Shown one piece after another: positions 7,003 to 13,863 of a DNA stretch of 18,736 nt; positions within the stretch are counted from its first letter, which is position 1, and the number at the start of each line of letters is the position of its first letter. Location of the stretch: the NCBI GenBank assembly GCA_013334545.1, contig JAAXXJ010000029.1, positions 1-18,736 on the forward strand. Reading direction: 5' to 3'. Both the position numbers and the translations under genes were made by a program. The DNA comes from Nitrospirota bacterium. Lineage in GTDB: Bacteria > Nitrospirota > UBA9217. The notes under the pieces are model-generated. The model did no database searches, was not told the DNA's origin, and saw only the letters and a program-made list of their open reading frames with translations.

Positions 7003-7025
7003 AACAAAACCCGGCGTGGGCCGGG
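7001..7025 (-). terminator. Terminator-like hairpin before the radical SAM promoter
   Basis: A perfect 6-bp G+C stem (CCCGGC 7010-7015 with GCCGGG 7020-7025, loop 4) is followed on the minus strand by TTTTGTTTT. It has intrinsic-terminator form, yet no minus-strand gene lies directly upstream because trmJ is divergent. It may block antisense transcription coming out of trmJ. Confidence 0.5.
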
Positions 7026-7160
7026 CTCGCCTGCGTATACCTTCTCGATCCCGGAGCACGAGCGTGAACAAACGCCTTCTTGCTTAGCACGCGGAGCACC
7101 GGGCTGCCCAAAAAAAACTATTCTTTTTTTACCCGTCCCTTCCCCGATGCTCCAAAAAAC

Positions 7161-7190
7161 TTGCAGTGCTTCGATGCTATCCCGTATAAT
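7161..7190 (+). promoter_or_regulatory. Sigma-70-type promoter of the trmJ-like gene
   Basis: TTGCAG (7161-7166), an 18-base spacer and a perfect TATAAT (7185-7190) lie 9 bases before the ATG at 7200. The expected start point is near 7197, giving a leader of only about 3 bases and no Shine-Dalgarno sequence. A run of A's and T's at 7111-7132 could act as an upstream curved element. Confidence 0.55.
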
Positions 7191-7199
7191 CAGCTACCC

Positions 7200-7934
7200 A
7201 TGCCGGAACAGAGCTCTCTCGACAACGTCAGCATCGTGCTCGTCAACACCAAGGCGCCGGCCAACATCGGTTCCGTTGCCCGGTGCATGATGAACACCGG
7301 GCTGTCGCGGCTCATCCTCGTGCGGCCGCCCGAAGACAGGCAGGACGATGCCATGAAGCTCGCTGCGGGGGCCGGGAAGGTCCTGCTCGAGGCAAAAAAG
7401 TTTGAGACGCTCAGGGATGCCGTGGCTGACCATCAGCTTGTGATCGGCACCTCCCGGCACCTGAGCCGCCATCGAAGGAACATCCACTCTCCGCGAGACG
7501 CTGCCGGATGGATCATCCCGCTGCTCGGAAGGAACCGCATCGCCCTGGTCTTCGGCAGGGAGGTGAACGGCCTCGAGAAAGAGGACCTGTCCCTCTGCCA
7601 TGAGCTCATCGCCATTCCCTCTTCTGAAGCGTTCCCGTCGCTCAACCTTTCCCATGCAGTCATGGTGATCGCCTACGAGCTGTTCCTTGCGGCCCATGCC
7701 GGCCTGCCTGCTGACGAGCGGGCCCTTGCCCGGTCAGACGAGATCGAACGCTTCTTCGGTCACCTGCAGACCGCGCTCCGTCATATCACGTTCCTCGACG
7801 ATGCGAACGCCAAGCATATGATGTTTTCGCTCCGCCAGCTCTTCGGCAGGGCCCGCCTTGAGCCGCGCGACGTGAAAATCCTGCGCGGAATCCTCTCCGC
7901 CGTTTCCGGTACACCTGAGCGAAAAGACGGCTAA
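7200..7934 (+). CDS. trmJ: TrmJ-like SPOUT RNA 2'-O-methyltransferase
   Basis: This is a SpoU/TrmH-class enzyme that methylates ribose 2'-OH from SAM through a knotted C-terminal fold. TrmJ modifies position 32 of tRNAs. The product (244 aa) shows motif 1 (VLVNTKAPANIGSVARCMMNTG, 13-34, with conserved N and R), motif 2 (ALVFGREVNGLEKED, 115-129) and motif 3 (IPSSEAFPSLNLSHAVMVIAYEL, 139-161), then the TrmJ-style helical C-terminal extension. The frame is open from 7080, but ATG 7200 is preferred because homology begins just after it and a promoter lies at 7161-7190. It is the only plus-strand gene besides the two-CW pair. Specificity for tRNA is inferred; other SpoU targets are possible. Confidence 0.88.
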   Translation: MPEQSSLDNVSIVLVNTKAPANIGSVARCMMNTGLSRLILVRPPEDRQDDAMKLAAGAGKVLLEAKKFETLRDAVADHQLVIGTSRHLSRHRRNIHSPRDAAGWIIPLLGRNRIALVFGREVNGLEKEDLSLCHELIAIPSSEAFPSLNLSHAVMVIAYELFLAAHAGLPADERALARSDEIERFFGHLQTALRHITFLDDANAKHMMFSLRQLFGRARLEPRDVKILRGILSAVSGTPERKDG

Positions 7935-8006
7935 CGCCGCAGCTTTATATCATCTCCAGCCTGCATTTTTGACGTGCCTCCCAACCGCAGCGACAGCATC
8001 ACTGCT

Positions 8007-8033
8007 TTGAGACTCCCGTCTTATTCTTGAGAC
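8007..8033 (+). promoter_or_regulatory. Possible activator sites (paired TTGAGAC)
   Basis: TTGAGAC occurs at 8007-8013 and again at 8027-8033, 20 bases apart (about two helical turns). A GTCT lies between them and makes partial dyads. They fall roughly 80-105 bases upstream of the predicted sigma-54 start site, the usual distance for enhancer-binding proteins. The motif itself is not one I recognise. Confidence 0.3.
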
Positions 8034-8084
8034 AAAAGCCGCTCTGAAAAGACCACAAAGCCCTGTATTGTGAAGGATTTGTAT

Positions 8085-8101
8085 TTGGCAATGTATTTGC
8101 T
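8085..8101 (+). promoter_or_regulatory. Sigma-54 (RpoN) -24/-12 promoter of the two-CW genes
   Basis: TTGGCAATGTATTTGCT fits YTGGCACGrNNNTTGCW at 12 of the 14 defined positions, with the essential GG (8087-8088) and GC (8099-8100) separated by exactly 10 bases. The expected transcript start is near 8112, leaving a leader of about 50 bases to the Shine-Dalgarno sequence and ATG 8164. It is placed correctly in an otherwise empty 229-base gap after trmJ. Confidence 0.72.
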
Positions 8102-8163
8102 ATTTATGCTATCAAGCGCATCGTCCCTTATGCTTCATGACATACTTATGCGAGGTGATTACC

Positions 8164-8589
8164 ATGGCGATACCCATTGACCAAAAGAACGCAACGACGA
8201 TCAAGATCAACTGCTGGGAGTTCAAGAAGTGCGGCCGCCAACCGGGAGGGCATAAGGAAAAGGAGCTGGGCACCTGCCCGGTGACTATTCACGGCAATCT
8301 GGACGGCGCCCATGAAGGGAAGAACGGAGGAAGGGCCTGCTGGGTGATCGCCGGATCGCTCTGCGGCGGCAAGATCCAGGGGACCTACGCGCAGAAGCTG
8401 CTCAACTGCTGGCGCTGCGAGTTCATGAACCTCGTCAAGCAGCAAGAAGAACCGCAGGAGTTCGGCTTCTCGGCGACGCGGCTGGGCATCGAGAAGACGC
8501 TCGAAAAGACGAAAGAAAAAGAGCTCCATCAGGCCGCAGAGCCTGAACATCATTATGCAAAGGGGAATCATCAGCAATGGGAAAGATAA
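8164..8589 (+). CDS. Two-CW domain cysteine-rich protein, copy 1
   Basis: This 141-residue soluble protein has the pattern of the poorly characterised two-CW family: C17W-x4-C23GRQPGG, LGTC38PV, GGRAC59W-x6-C67GG, IQGTYAQK and NC82WRC85EF. Seven cysteines, three of them in Cys-Trp pairs, suggest metal or cofactor binding or disulfide chemistry, but the ligand is unknown. In other bacteria such domains occur alone or fused to signalling proteins. The C-terminal 50 residues are charged, probably helical. ATG 8164 is chosen over 8137 because GAGGTG lies 6 bases before it. The end overlaps the start of copy 2 by 13 bases. A sigma-54 promoter lies upstream. Confidence 0.85.
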   Translation: MAIPIDQKNATTIKINCWEFKKCGRQPGGHKEKELGTCPVTIHGNLDGAHEGKNGGRACWVIAGSLCGGKIQGTYAQKLLNCWRCEFMNLVKQQEEPQEFGFSATRLGIEKTLEKTKEKELHQAAEPEHHYAKGNHQQWER

Positions 8590-8933
8590 ACTGCTGGGAG
8601 CACAAGAAGTGCGGGCGTCAGCCCGGCGGGCACAAAGCCAGTGAGCTCGGCATCTGCCCCGTGACCGTCCACCAGGACCTTCATGGCGCCCACGACGGCA
8701 TGAACGCCGGCAGGGCATGCTGGGTCGTCGCGGGCTCGCTCTGCGGCGGCAAGATCCAGGGGACCTACGCGCAGAAGCTCACCAACTGCTGGCGCTGCGA
8801 CTTCATGAACACGGTGAAGAAGGAAGAAGAGCCCGCGGAAACCGGATTCACGGCAACGCGGCTGGGACTGGAACGGGTATTGGAAAAGAAAAAAGCCGGA
8901 ACGACCGCTCATCCGGTGAATTCCGACCACTAG
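8577..8933 (+). CDS. Two-CW domain cysteine-rich protein, copy 2
   Basis: A close paralogue (118 aa) of the gene before it, with all seven cysteines conserved (6, 12, 27, 48, 56, 71, 74) and near-identical GRQPGGHK, GRACWV, AGSLCGGKIQGTYAQKL and NCWRC segments. A 44-base stretch (8736-8779) is identical to 8356-8399, pointing to recent duplication or gene conversion. It lacks the first copy's 11-residue N-terminal extension and has a shorter tail. AAGGGG lies about 10 bases before ATG 8577 inside copy 1, and the 13-base overlap implies coupled translation, so both would be made together, perhaps as a heteromer. Function is unknown. Confidence 0.85.
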   Translation: MGKINCWEHKKCGRQPGGHKASELGICPVTVHQDLHGAHDGMNAGRACWVVAGSLCGGKIQGTYAQKLTNCWRCDFMNTVKKEEEPAETGFTATRLGLERVLEKKKAGTTAHPVNSDH

Positions 8934-8964
8934 GGGTCCTGCCCGAAACGCACGCTTTCACACT

Positions 8965-9009
8965 TCCCTTCGTCTAACGGTTAAGAGGCTGTCACGAAGG
9001 GGATTTTTG
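8965..9009 (+). terminator. Probable terminator of the two-CW operon
   Basis: CCCTTCGT (8965-8972) and ACGAAGGG (8994-9001) form a perfect 8-bp stem with a 21-base loop, followed by GATTTTTG. An overlapping small hairpin, GGGGA/TCCCC (8999-9014), competes with it. Position and strand suit termination after copy 2, facing the convergent ftsZ end. The long loop lowers confidence. Confidence 0.45.
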
Positions 9010-9112
9010 TCCCCGCGGCCATGATTAAGTCGGATAGGTCGCGGAGAACGGTGCCGATTTCCTTATCAGACAGTGCCTCAGGCAGAATGGCCTGGTGCCC
9101 GTGAAGCACCCA

Positions 9113-9187
9113 CTATGTTCCGCTTTTCATGGTGCATGCCGCGAGCATTACGGCCGACAGGACCGCGAGAATGACAGCGATGCGCAT
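9113..9187 (-). CDS. Tiny lipoprotein-like peptide downstream of ftsZ
   Basis: The 24 codons encode MRIAVILAVLSAVMLAACTM then KSGT and TAG. This is a complete lipoprotein signal: a basic residue, a hydrophobic run and the lipobox LAAC (Cys18), leaving a mature lipopeptide of only 7 residues, similar in style to entericidin-type small lipoproteins. GAGGAG lies just before the ATG, which itself is 28 bases past the ftsZ stop, so it could ride on the dcw transcript. The same frame stays open beyond the TAG for 43 more codons to a TAA at 8983-8981, so it may instead be a nonsense-broken 68-residue lipoprotein gene. I recognise no homologue. Confidence 0.5.
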   Translation of the reverse strand: MRIAVILAVLSAVMLAACTMKSGT

Positions 9188-9215
9188 GGTCTCCTCGGCT
9201 CCCGGTGCTCCCCGG

Positions 9216-10361
9216 TCAATCGGCAGCGCGCCGCAGATATGCGGGCAGGTCCAGGTTCTCTTTCGATCCGAAGAGGTCGCCGGTGGCGTTGGACGCCGCT
9301 TCCCGACCCCGCTTGAACGCGGCGGGCCGGTCCACGACCTGCCGCTGCTCCTTCTGCATCAGTTCCTTGAGGTTCGCGGGGTGCTTCACCAGGCGCCTGA
9401 CGCCCTCTTCGTCGAATCCCGTGGCGATGACCGTCACCTTGAGCTCCTCGCTCATGTCCTCGTTGTCCACCATGCCGAAGATGATGTTCGCGTCCGGATC
9501 GGCCTCGGCCTTGATGACCCCCATCACCTCGTCGATCTCGGTGATGCCCATATCGCTGCCGCCGCTGATGTTGATCAAAGCAGCCCGTGCGCCCTTGATG
9601 GAGCCGTCCTCGATCAGCGGGCTCGAGATCGCCTTGTGCGCGGCCTCAACGGCCCTCCCCGGGCCCTTGGCGATGCCCATGCCCATGACGGCCCTCCCGC
9701 GGTTGGTCATAACGGTCTTCACGTCCGCGAAGTCCACGTTTACGCGGCCCGGCACCAGCACCACGTCGGAGATGCCCTTCACCGCCTGCACCAGCACGTC
9801 GTCGGAGAGCTTGAAGGCCTCCCCGATGCGGGTGTTCTTCTCGGAGAGGTTGATGAGCCGGTCGTTGGGGATCACGATGAGCGCGTCCACGTTCTTCTTG
9901 AGCTCGGCGATGCCTTCCTCGGCGTAGCGCATCCGCCTGACGCCCTCGAAGCTGAAGGGCCGGGTGACCACGCCAACCGCGAGCGAGCCGACCTCACGCG
10001 CGAGCTTCGCGATGATGGGCGCCGCGCCCGTGCCTGTCCCGCCTCCCATGCCCGCTGTGATGAAGACCATCTCGGTCCCTTCCAGGATGGCCTTGATCTT
10101 GTCGATGTCCTCGAGGGCCGCGTTCCTGCCGACCTCGGGATTGGCCCCCGCGCCCCGTCCCCGCGTGAGCTTCGAGCCGATCTGGAGCTTGTTGGGCGAA
10201 TCGGTCCGGTCGAGGGCCTGCCGGTCCGTGTTGGCGGCCACGAACTCCACCCCCTGGATCCCCGCCAGCACCATGGTGCTCACCGCATTGCCTCCGCAGC
10301 CGCCCACTCCGATCACCTTGATCCGGGCCGGCAGTTTCTGCTCGTCATCGAACTGGATCAT
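9216..10361 (-). CDS. ftsZ: Cell division GTPase FtsZ
   Basis: This tubulin homologue polymerises into the Z ring and recruits the divisome. The product is 381 aa from ATG 10361: IKVIGVGGCGGNAV (14-27), the tubulin signature GGGTGTGAAP (107-116), VTRPFSFEG, the T7-loop region ADPDANIIFGMVDNED (288-302), a short linker and the conserved C-terminal peptide LDLPAYLRRAAD that binds FtsA. AAGGAGG lies 9 bases upstream, and the start matches the usual FtsZ N-terminus. The frame stays open upstream, with in-frame ATGs at 10448 and 10487 each having a Shine-Dalgarno sequence, so longer forms are possible. ftsA ends 140 bases before this start. Confidence 0.97.
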   Translation of the reverse strand: MIQFDDEQKLPARIKVIGVGGCGGNAVSTMVLAGIQGVEFVAANTDRQALDRTDSPNKLQIGSKLTRGRGAGANPEVGRNAALEDIDKIKAILEGTEMVFITAGMGGGTGTGAAPIIAKLAREVGSLAVGVVTRPFSFEGVRRMRYAEEGIAELKKNVDALIVIPNDRLINLSEKNTRIGEAFKLSDDVLVQAVKGISDVVLVPGRVNVDFADVKTVMTNRGRAVMGMGIAKGPGRAVEAAHKAISSPLIEDGSIKGARAALINISGGSDMGITEIDEVMGVIKAEADPDANIIFGMVDNEDMSEELKVTVIATGFDEEGVRRLVKHPANLKELMQKEQRQVVDRPAAFKRGREAASNATGDLFGSKENLDLPAYLRRAAD

Positions 10362-10501
10362 CGTCGCCTCCCTCCTTTCATCGCCGCTTGCCTCGCCGGC
10401 GACGAACTCCATGATGTCCTGGAACCGCATTTCCATATTATCGTCCATGGCATGCTCTCCTGAATTTTTCGTGGATCCCCTTTTCATAGCGCGTCCCTCC
10501 G
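10362..10501 (-). promoter_or_regulatory. ftsA-ftsZ spacer with two extra in-frame starts
   Basis: Two ATGs in the ftsZ frame, at 10487 (after GGAGGG) and 10448 (after AGGAG), would add 42 or 29 residues to FtsZ. The encoded segment (MDDNMEMRFQDIMEFVAGEA at its second start) is acidic and could be helical. It may be an N-terminal extension, a coupled leader frame or chance. Confidence 0.45.
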
Positions 10502-11722
10502 TCACAGTAAGTCGCTTATCGCCTTCAGGATCCTGTTCATGATCCCGCCGCCGCTGAACTTCCCCGGCGATACCTGGTGGTTCTCGGCGCCGTAGAGCAC
10601 GAGCCCCACACCCGTGGCGTAGATCGGGCTGTTCACCACGTCCATCAGTCCTCCGATGTTCTTCGGCGCGCCGCGCCGGACCGGCATGCCGAGATACTTC
10701 TCCGCGGCATCCTGGATCCCCTCCATCAGCGCGGTCCCGCCGGTGAGCACGACCCCCGAAGCGATCAGGTCCTCGGAGCCGGTGCTCCGAAGCCGCTGCT
10801 GCACCAGCTCGAAAAGCTCGGCGATCCGGGGCTCGATGATCTCGCACAGGATCTGGCGGGACAGGAGACGGGGAGGCCTGCCGCCCGTCGTCGGGACCTC
10901 AAGGGTGTCCTCGTGCCTGACCAGGGAAGCCATGGCGCAGCCGTGCTTGATCTTGATCTTCTCGGCCTCCGCCGACGGCGTGCGAAGGCCCACGGTGATG
11001 TCGTTCGAAACGTGGTTCCCTCCGACGGGGATGACCCCGGTGTAGCAGAGGCTCCCGTCGCGGAAGAGCGCCATGTCCGTGGTCCCGCCGCCGATGTCCA
11101 CAACGCATACGCCGATCTCCTGCTCTTCCTGGGTCAGCACCGCCCGGCTCGACGCCAGGGGCTGCAGCACCACGTCGTTCACCTGCAGGCCGGCACGGGA
11201 ACAGCTCTTGATGATGTTCTGGATGGCGGTCTCGGCCCCGGTGATGATGTGGACCTTCACGTCGAGCCGAGTCCCCGACATACCAAGGGGCTCCTTGATC
11301 CCGTCCAGGTCGTCGATGACGAACTCCTGGGGCAGGATGTGGAGGATCCGCTGCGTGCCCGGGATGTTGATGGAGCTGGCCGTATCGATGGCGCGCGCCA
11401 CGTCGGCCGCACCCACCTCCCGGTTCTTGATCGCTGCGACGCCCTTTGACTCCATGCCCTTGATGTGGTCGCCCGAGATCCCGACATAGACGGAGTTGAT
11501 CTGGACGCCGGACATGAGCTCGGCCTCCTTAACCGCCTTCTTGATGGACTCCACGGTCCGGTCGATGTTCACCACCACGCCCTTCGAGAGGCCGTTGGAC
11601 GGGCTGATGCCGATGCCGATGATGTCCACCTGGCCGTCCTCTTTGACCTCGCCGACAATGGCGCAGACTTTGGTCGTCCCCAGATCGAGGCCCACGATGA
11701 TATTGTTCGGTTTCTTCGCCAC
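10502..11722 (-). CDS. ftsA: Cell division protein FtsA
   Basis: This actin-like ATPase ties FtsZ filaments to the inner membrane and recruits later divisome proteins. The product (406 aa) carries phosphate 1 motif IIVGLDLGTTKVCAIVGE (8-25), the 1C-domain region GISGDHIKGMESKGV, phosphate 2 VVDIGGGTTDMALF, the adenosine motif VVLTGGTALMEGI and a C-terminal amphipathic helix (MNRILKAISDLL) for membrane binding. The start chosen is GTG 11722, preceded by AGGGGGTG; an ATG 27 bases upstream lacks a Shine-Dalgarno sequence. A GTTAGG-type repeat separates it from ftsQ. Confidence 0.96.
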   Translation of the reverse strand: MAKKPNNIIVGLDLGTTKVCAIVGEVKEDGQVDIIGIGISPSNGLSKGVVVNIDRTVESIKKAVKEAELMSGVQINSVYVGISGDHIKGMESKGVAAIKNREVGAADVARAIDTASSINIPGTQRILHILPQEFVIDDLDGIKEPLGMSGTRLDVKVHIITGAETAIQNIIKSCSRAGLQVNDVVLQPLASSRAVLTQEEQEIGVCVVDIGGGTTDMALFRDGSLCYTGVIPVGGNHVSNDITVGLRTPSAEAEKIKIKHGCAMASLVRHEDTLEVPTTGGRPPRLLSRQILCEIIEPRIAELFELVQQRLRSTGSEDLIASGVVLTGGTALMEGIQDAAEKYLGMPVRRGAPKNIGGLMDVVNSPIYATGVGLVLYGAENHQVSPGKFSGGGIMNRILKAISDLL

Positions 11723-11751
11723 GGTACACCCCCTGCTTTGAGCATACAACC

Positions 11752-11824
11752 GAGGTTAGGAGGTTAGGATGTTGGGAGGGTGGGAAACATTGCGCAGAAG
11801 CCCAACTCGCCGCCTAACTTCCTC
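11752..11824. repeat. GTTAGG-type inverted repeat, ftsQ-ftsA gap
   Basis: GAGGTTAGGAGGTTAGGATG begins at 11752. GTTAGG (11763-11768) and GTTGGG (11771-11776) face CCCAAC (11801-11806) and CCTAAC (11813-11818), making a nested stem. The plus strand is unusually rich in paired Gs. The element fills the gap between ftsQ and ftsA. Confidence 0.6.
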
Positions 11825-11829
11825 TCTTC

Positions 11830-12690
11830 CTATCTTCTCACCTTCGCGCTTTTCGCTACCATCACCGCCGCCTGACGCTCGGGCCGCAGTTCCATGTAGG
11901 AGTACTCGAGGCCGCGCTGCCGCATGTCCGCGGCGATCTCGCCCAGCCGCTTCAGCTTTTCCCCGTAGTTCCCGCTGCCCATGCGGAACTCATGGTCCGC
12001 ATAGACAATGGCGATGGTCTCGGGAGTGTCCGCCTTCACGGTCACTGCCCCCGGGTCCCATCCGCCGCGCGCAGCGAGCTCTTGCGTCAGCTCCAGAGCC
12101 TCAGCCACGGCGCGTGCGGTCACCGCCTCACGGGGCACAGCGCGACAGTCCCGGACCGCAATGACCGGAAGGCCCGCGGCTGCCGCTTCATCTTTCGGGA
12201 CCGGCACCATGACCACGCCCTCGCCGTCAATGAGGAAACGTCCGTTCGCCGCCTGCAACACCGCCCGGGGCGTCCGTTCCGCGAAGATCATGCTGATCCG
12301 GTTCGGCAGACTTCGCTCGATCCTGACCTCGCGGACCCAGGGATTTGCCAGCGCCCTCCGGGTCGCGGCATCCAGGTCGACGCGGAAAACGTTCTGACCG
12401 GTGAACATCCCGGCAAGCTCCCGGATGTCCGCGTCGCCCACCGAGCGTACGCCCCGCACGTCTACGCCGGCGATCTGGAACATCTCGGCAGTGGTCAGCC
12501 AGCGGTACGCTTCCCACCCGCCGTAGCAGAGCCCTGCGGTCAGCAGGACCGCGAAGATCGCGCCCAGTGCGCCTTTCTCCGCGCTGCTGCGCCTGGCAGG
12601 ACCGCGACCTGCGTTCAGCCGCTTCGTCGTAGTACGCCGGTTCGCCGTGCGGTAGCCCCGCGGGACCTTTACGTTCTTATAGTCTTTCAT
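11830..12690 (-). CDS. ftsQ: Cell division protein FtsQ (DivIB)
   Basis: FtsQ is a bitopic inner-membrane protein that links the cytoplasmic ring to FtsB/FtsL in the periplasm. The product (286 aa) has a very basic cytoplasmic tail (1-40, many Arg/Lys), one membrane segment (about 42-58), a POTRA domain (about 70-140: FQIAGVDVRGVRSVGDADIR, NVFRVDLDAATRRALANPWV, RSLPNRISMIFAERTP) and the FtsQ beta domain with GRFLIDGEGVV. Length and order are normal. Only a weak AAAGAG lies next to ATG 12690. It sits between ddl and ftsA as in many dcw clusters. Confidence 0.92.
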   Translation of the reverse strand: MKDYKNVKVPRGYRTANRRTTTKRLNAGRGPARRSSAEKGALGAIFAVLLTAGLCYGGWEAYRWLTTAEMFQIAGVDVRGVRSVGDADIRELAGMFTGQNVFRVDLDAATRRALANPWVREVRIERSLPNRISMIFAERTPRAVLQAANGRFLIDGEGVVMVPVPKDEAAAAGLPVIAVRDCRAVPREAVTARAVAEALELTQELAARGGWDPGAVTVKADTPETIAIVYADHEFRMGSGNYGEKLKRLGEIAADMRQRGLEYSYMELRPERQAAVMVAKSAKVRR

Positions 12691-12719
12691 GCTCTTTGTA
12701 AGTCATTGTATGAAAAATC

Positions 12720-12849
12720 TTTGACACTGATAAAACCGGATAAAAGTCGGACAACGGCGGATGTATCAGCAAGTCGTAACCCGGCAATTGACTGCTTTGG
12801 ATCTCATCCGCTTTTATCATGATGTTGATCCGCCCTTATCCGTGTCAAA
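12720..12849. repeat. Intergenic inverted repeat, family B (inner type)
   Basis: TTTGACACTGATAA (12720-12733) faces TTATCCGTGTCAAA (12836-12849), 13 of 14 pairing. GGCGGAT and ATCCGCC repeats lie further in. The TCCGTGTCAAAAT arm is shared with the nested element at 4068-4199. It fills the ddl-ftsQ gap; the ddl stop lies 19 bases beyond. Confidence 0.72.
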
Positions 12850-12867
12850 ATGCATTTTCTCGTCTTT

Positions 12868-13791
12868 TCAACCTGCAATCGCCAAGCGCAGGATCTCCTC
12901 CACCAGGGACGGGAAGGGGATCCCCGCGCCCTGGGCGATCTCGGGCAGCAGGCTCGTGGCCGTCATGCCGGGCAGCGTGTTCACTTCAAGGATAAAAGGA
13001 ACGCCGTCCTGGCCGATGATGAAGTCCACCCGGCTGTAGCCGCGGCATCCCAGCGACCGGTGGGCCAGGAGCCCCGCGTCGAGCGTCCGCCGGTATACCT
13101 CGTCCGGGATGCGCGCGGGAAAGAAGTGCTCCGACCCCCCCTTCTCGTACTTTGCCTTATAGCTGTAGAATACGTCCTTCGGCACGATCTCGATGGCGCC
13201 GAGGGCCCGCTCTCCCAGGATCCCGACCTGGACCTCCATGCCCTTGATGTATTTCTCGACGATGATCTCGGGATCGTACTGGAATGCCAGCTTCGCCGCG
13301 GGCTCGAACTGTTCGAAGCCGTTGACGATGCTCACGCCTACGCTGGACCCTTCGGAGCTCGGCTTCACCACCAGCGGGTAGCCGATCTCCTTCTCCGCTG
13401 TTCTGAGCGCTTCCCGATCTCCGCGCGATACGGCCATGAACGGCCCCACAGGAAGTCCATAGGCCCGGAACAGGGTCTTGGAAACGATCTTGTTCATGCC
13501 CATGGCTGAGGCAAGGATCCCGGACCCCGTGCAGGAGATCCCCATGATCTCGAGCAGCCCCTGGATGGCGCCGTCCTCTCCGAACTTGCCATGGAGCGCA
13601 TTGAACGCGGCTTCGATGCCCGCCTTCCGGATCTGCTCCCCCGCGTCCCGCCCCACATCGATGGCGACGGCATCATAGCCCAGGTCAACAAGCGCCTTCA
13701 GCACCGCGGCGCCCGAGGCGAGGGACACCTCCCGTTCGGACGACAGCCCTCCCATCAACACGCCGATCTTTTTCTTCGTCACGAGAGCCAT
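12868..13791 (-). CDS. ddl: D-alanine--D-alanine ligase
   Basis: This ATP-grasp enzyme makes the D-Ala-D-Ala dipeptide used by MurF. The product (307 aa) shows IGVLMGGLSSEREVSLASG near the N-terminus, HGKFGEDGAIQGLLE, the ATP-binding PLVVKPSSEGSSVGVS and the Mg-binding end FILEVNTLPGMTATSLLPE. The length fits the DdlB type found in dcw clusters. The frame is open to 13878, but ATG 13791 gives the canonical N-terminus and has AAAGG upstream; the extra codons run through intergenic sequence and into a repeat. Confidence 0.96.
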   Translation of the reverse strand: MALVTKKKIGVLMGGLSSEREVSLASGAAVLKALVDLGYDAVAIDVGRDAGEQIRKAGIEAAFNALHGKFGEDGAIQGLLEIMGISCTGSGILASAMGMNKIVSKTLFRAYGLPVGPFMAVSRGDREALRTAEKEIGYPLVVKPSSEGSSVGVSIVNGFEQFEPAAKLAFQYDPEIIVEKYIKGMEVQVGILGERALGAIEIVPKDVFYSYKAKYEKGGSEHFFPARIPDEVYRRTLDAGLLAHRSLGCRGYSRVDFIIGQDGVPFILEVNTLPGMTATSLLPEIAQGAGIPFPSLVEEILRLAIAG

Positions 13792-13863
13792 GTCACGCCT
13801 TTCGCCGCAGTAACCTCGATCAGGACCTTGACTTCCCCGACCCGCCTGTCCCCGAATGATGGA

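Noticed and set aside
9129..10463. Long plus-strand ORF of 444 codons
   Set aside because: It is antisense to ftsZ; a G+C-rich codon shadow with a low-complexity His/Asp/Arg-rich translation.
10502..10847. Extension of the ftsZ frame up to 10847
   Set aside because: The part beyond 10502 is an out-of-frame shadow of the ftsA 3' end and reads as Arg-rich nonsense.
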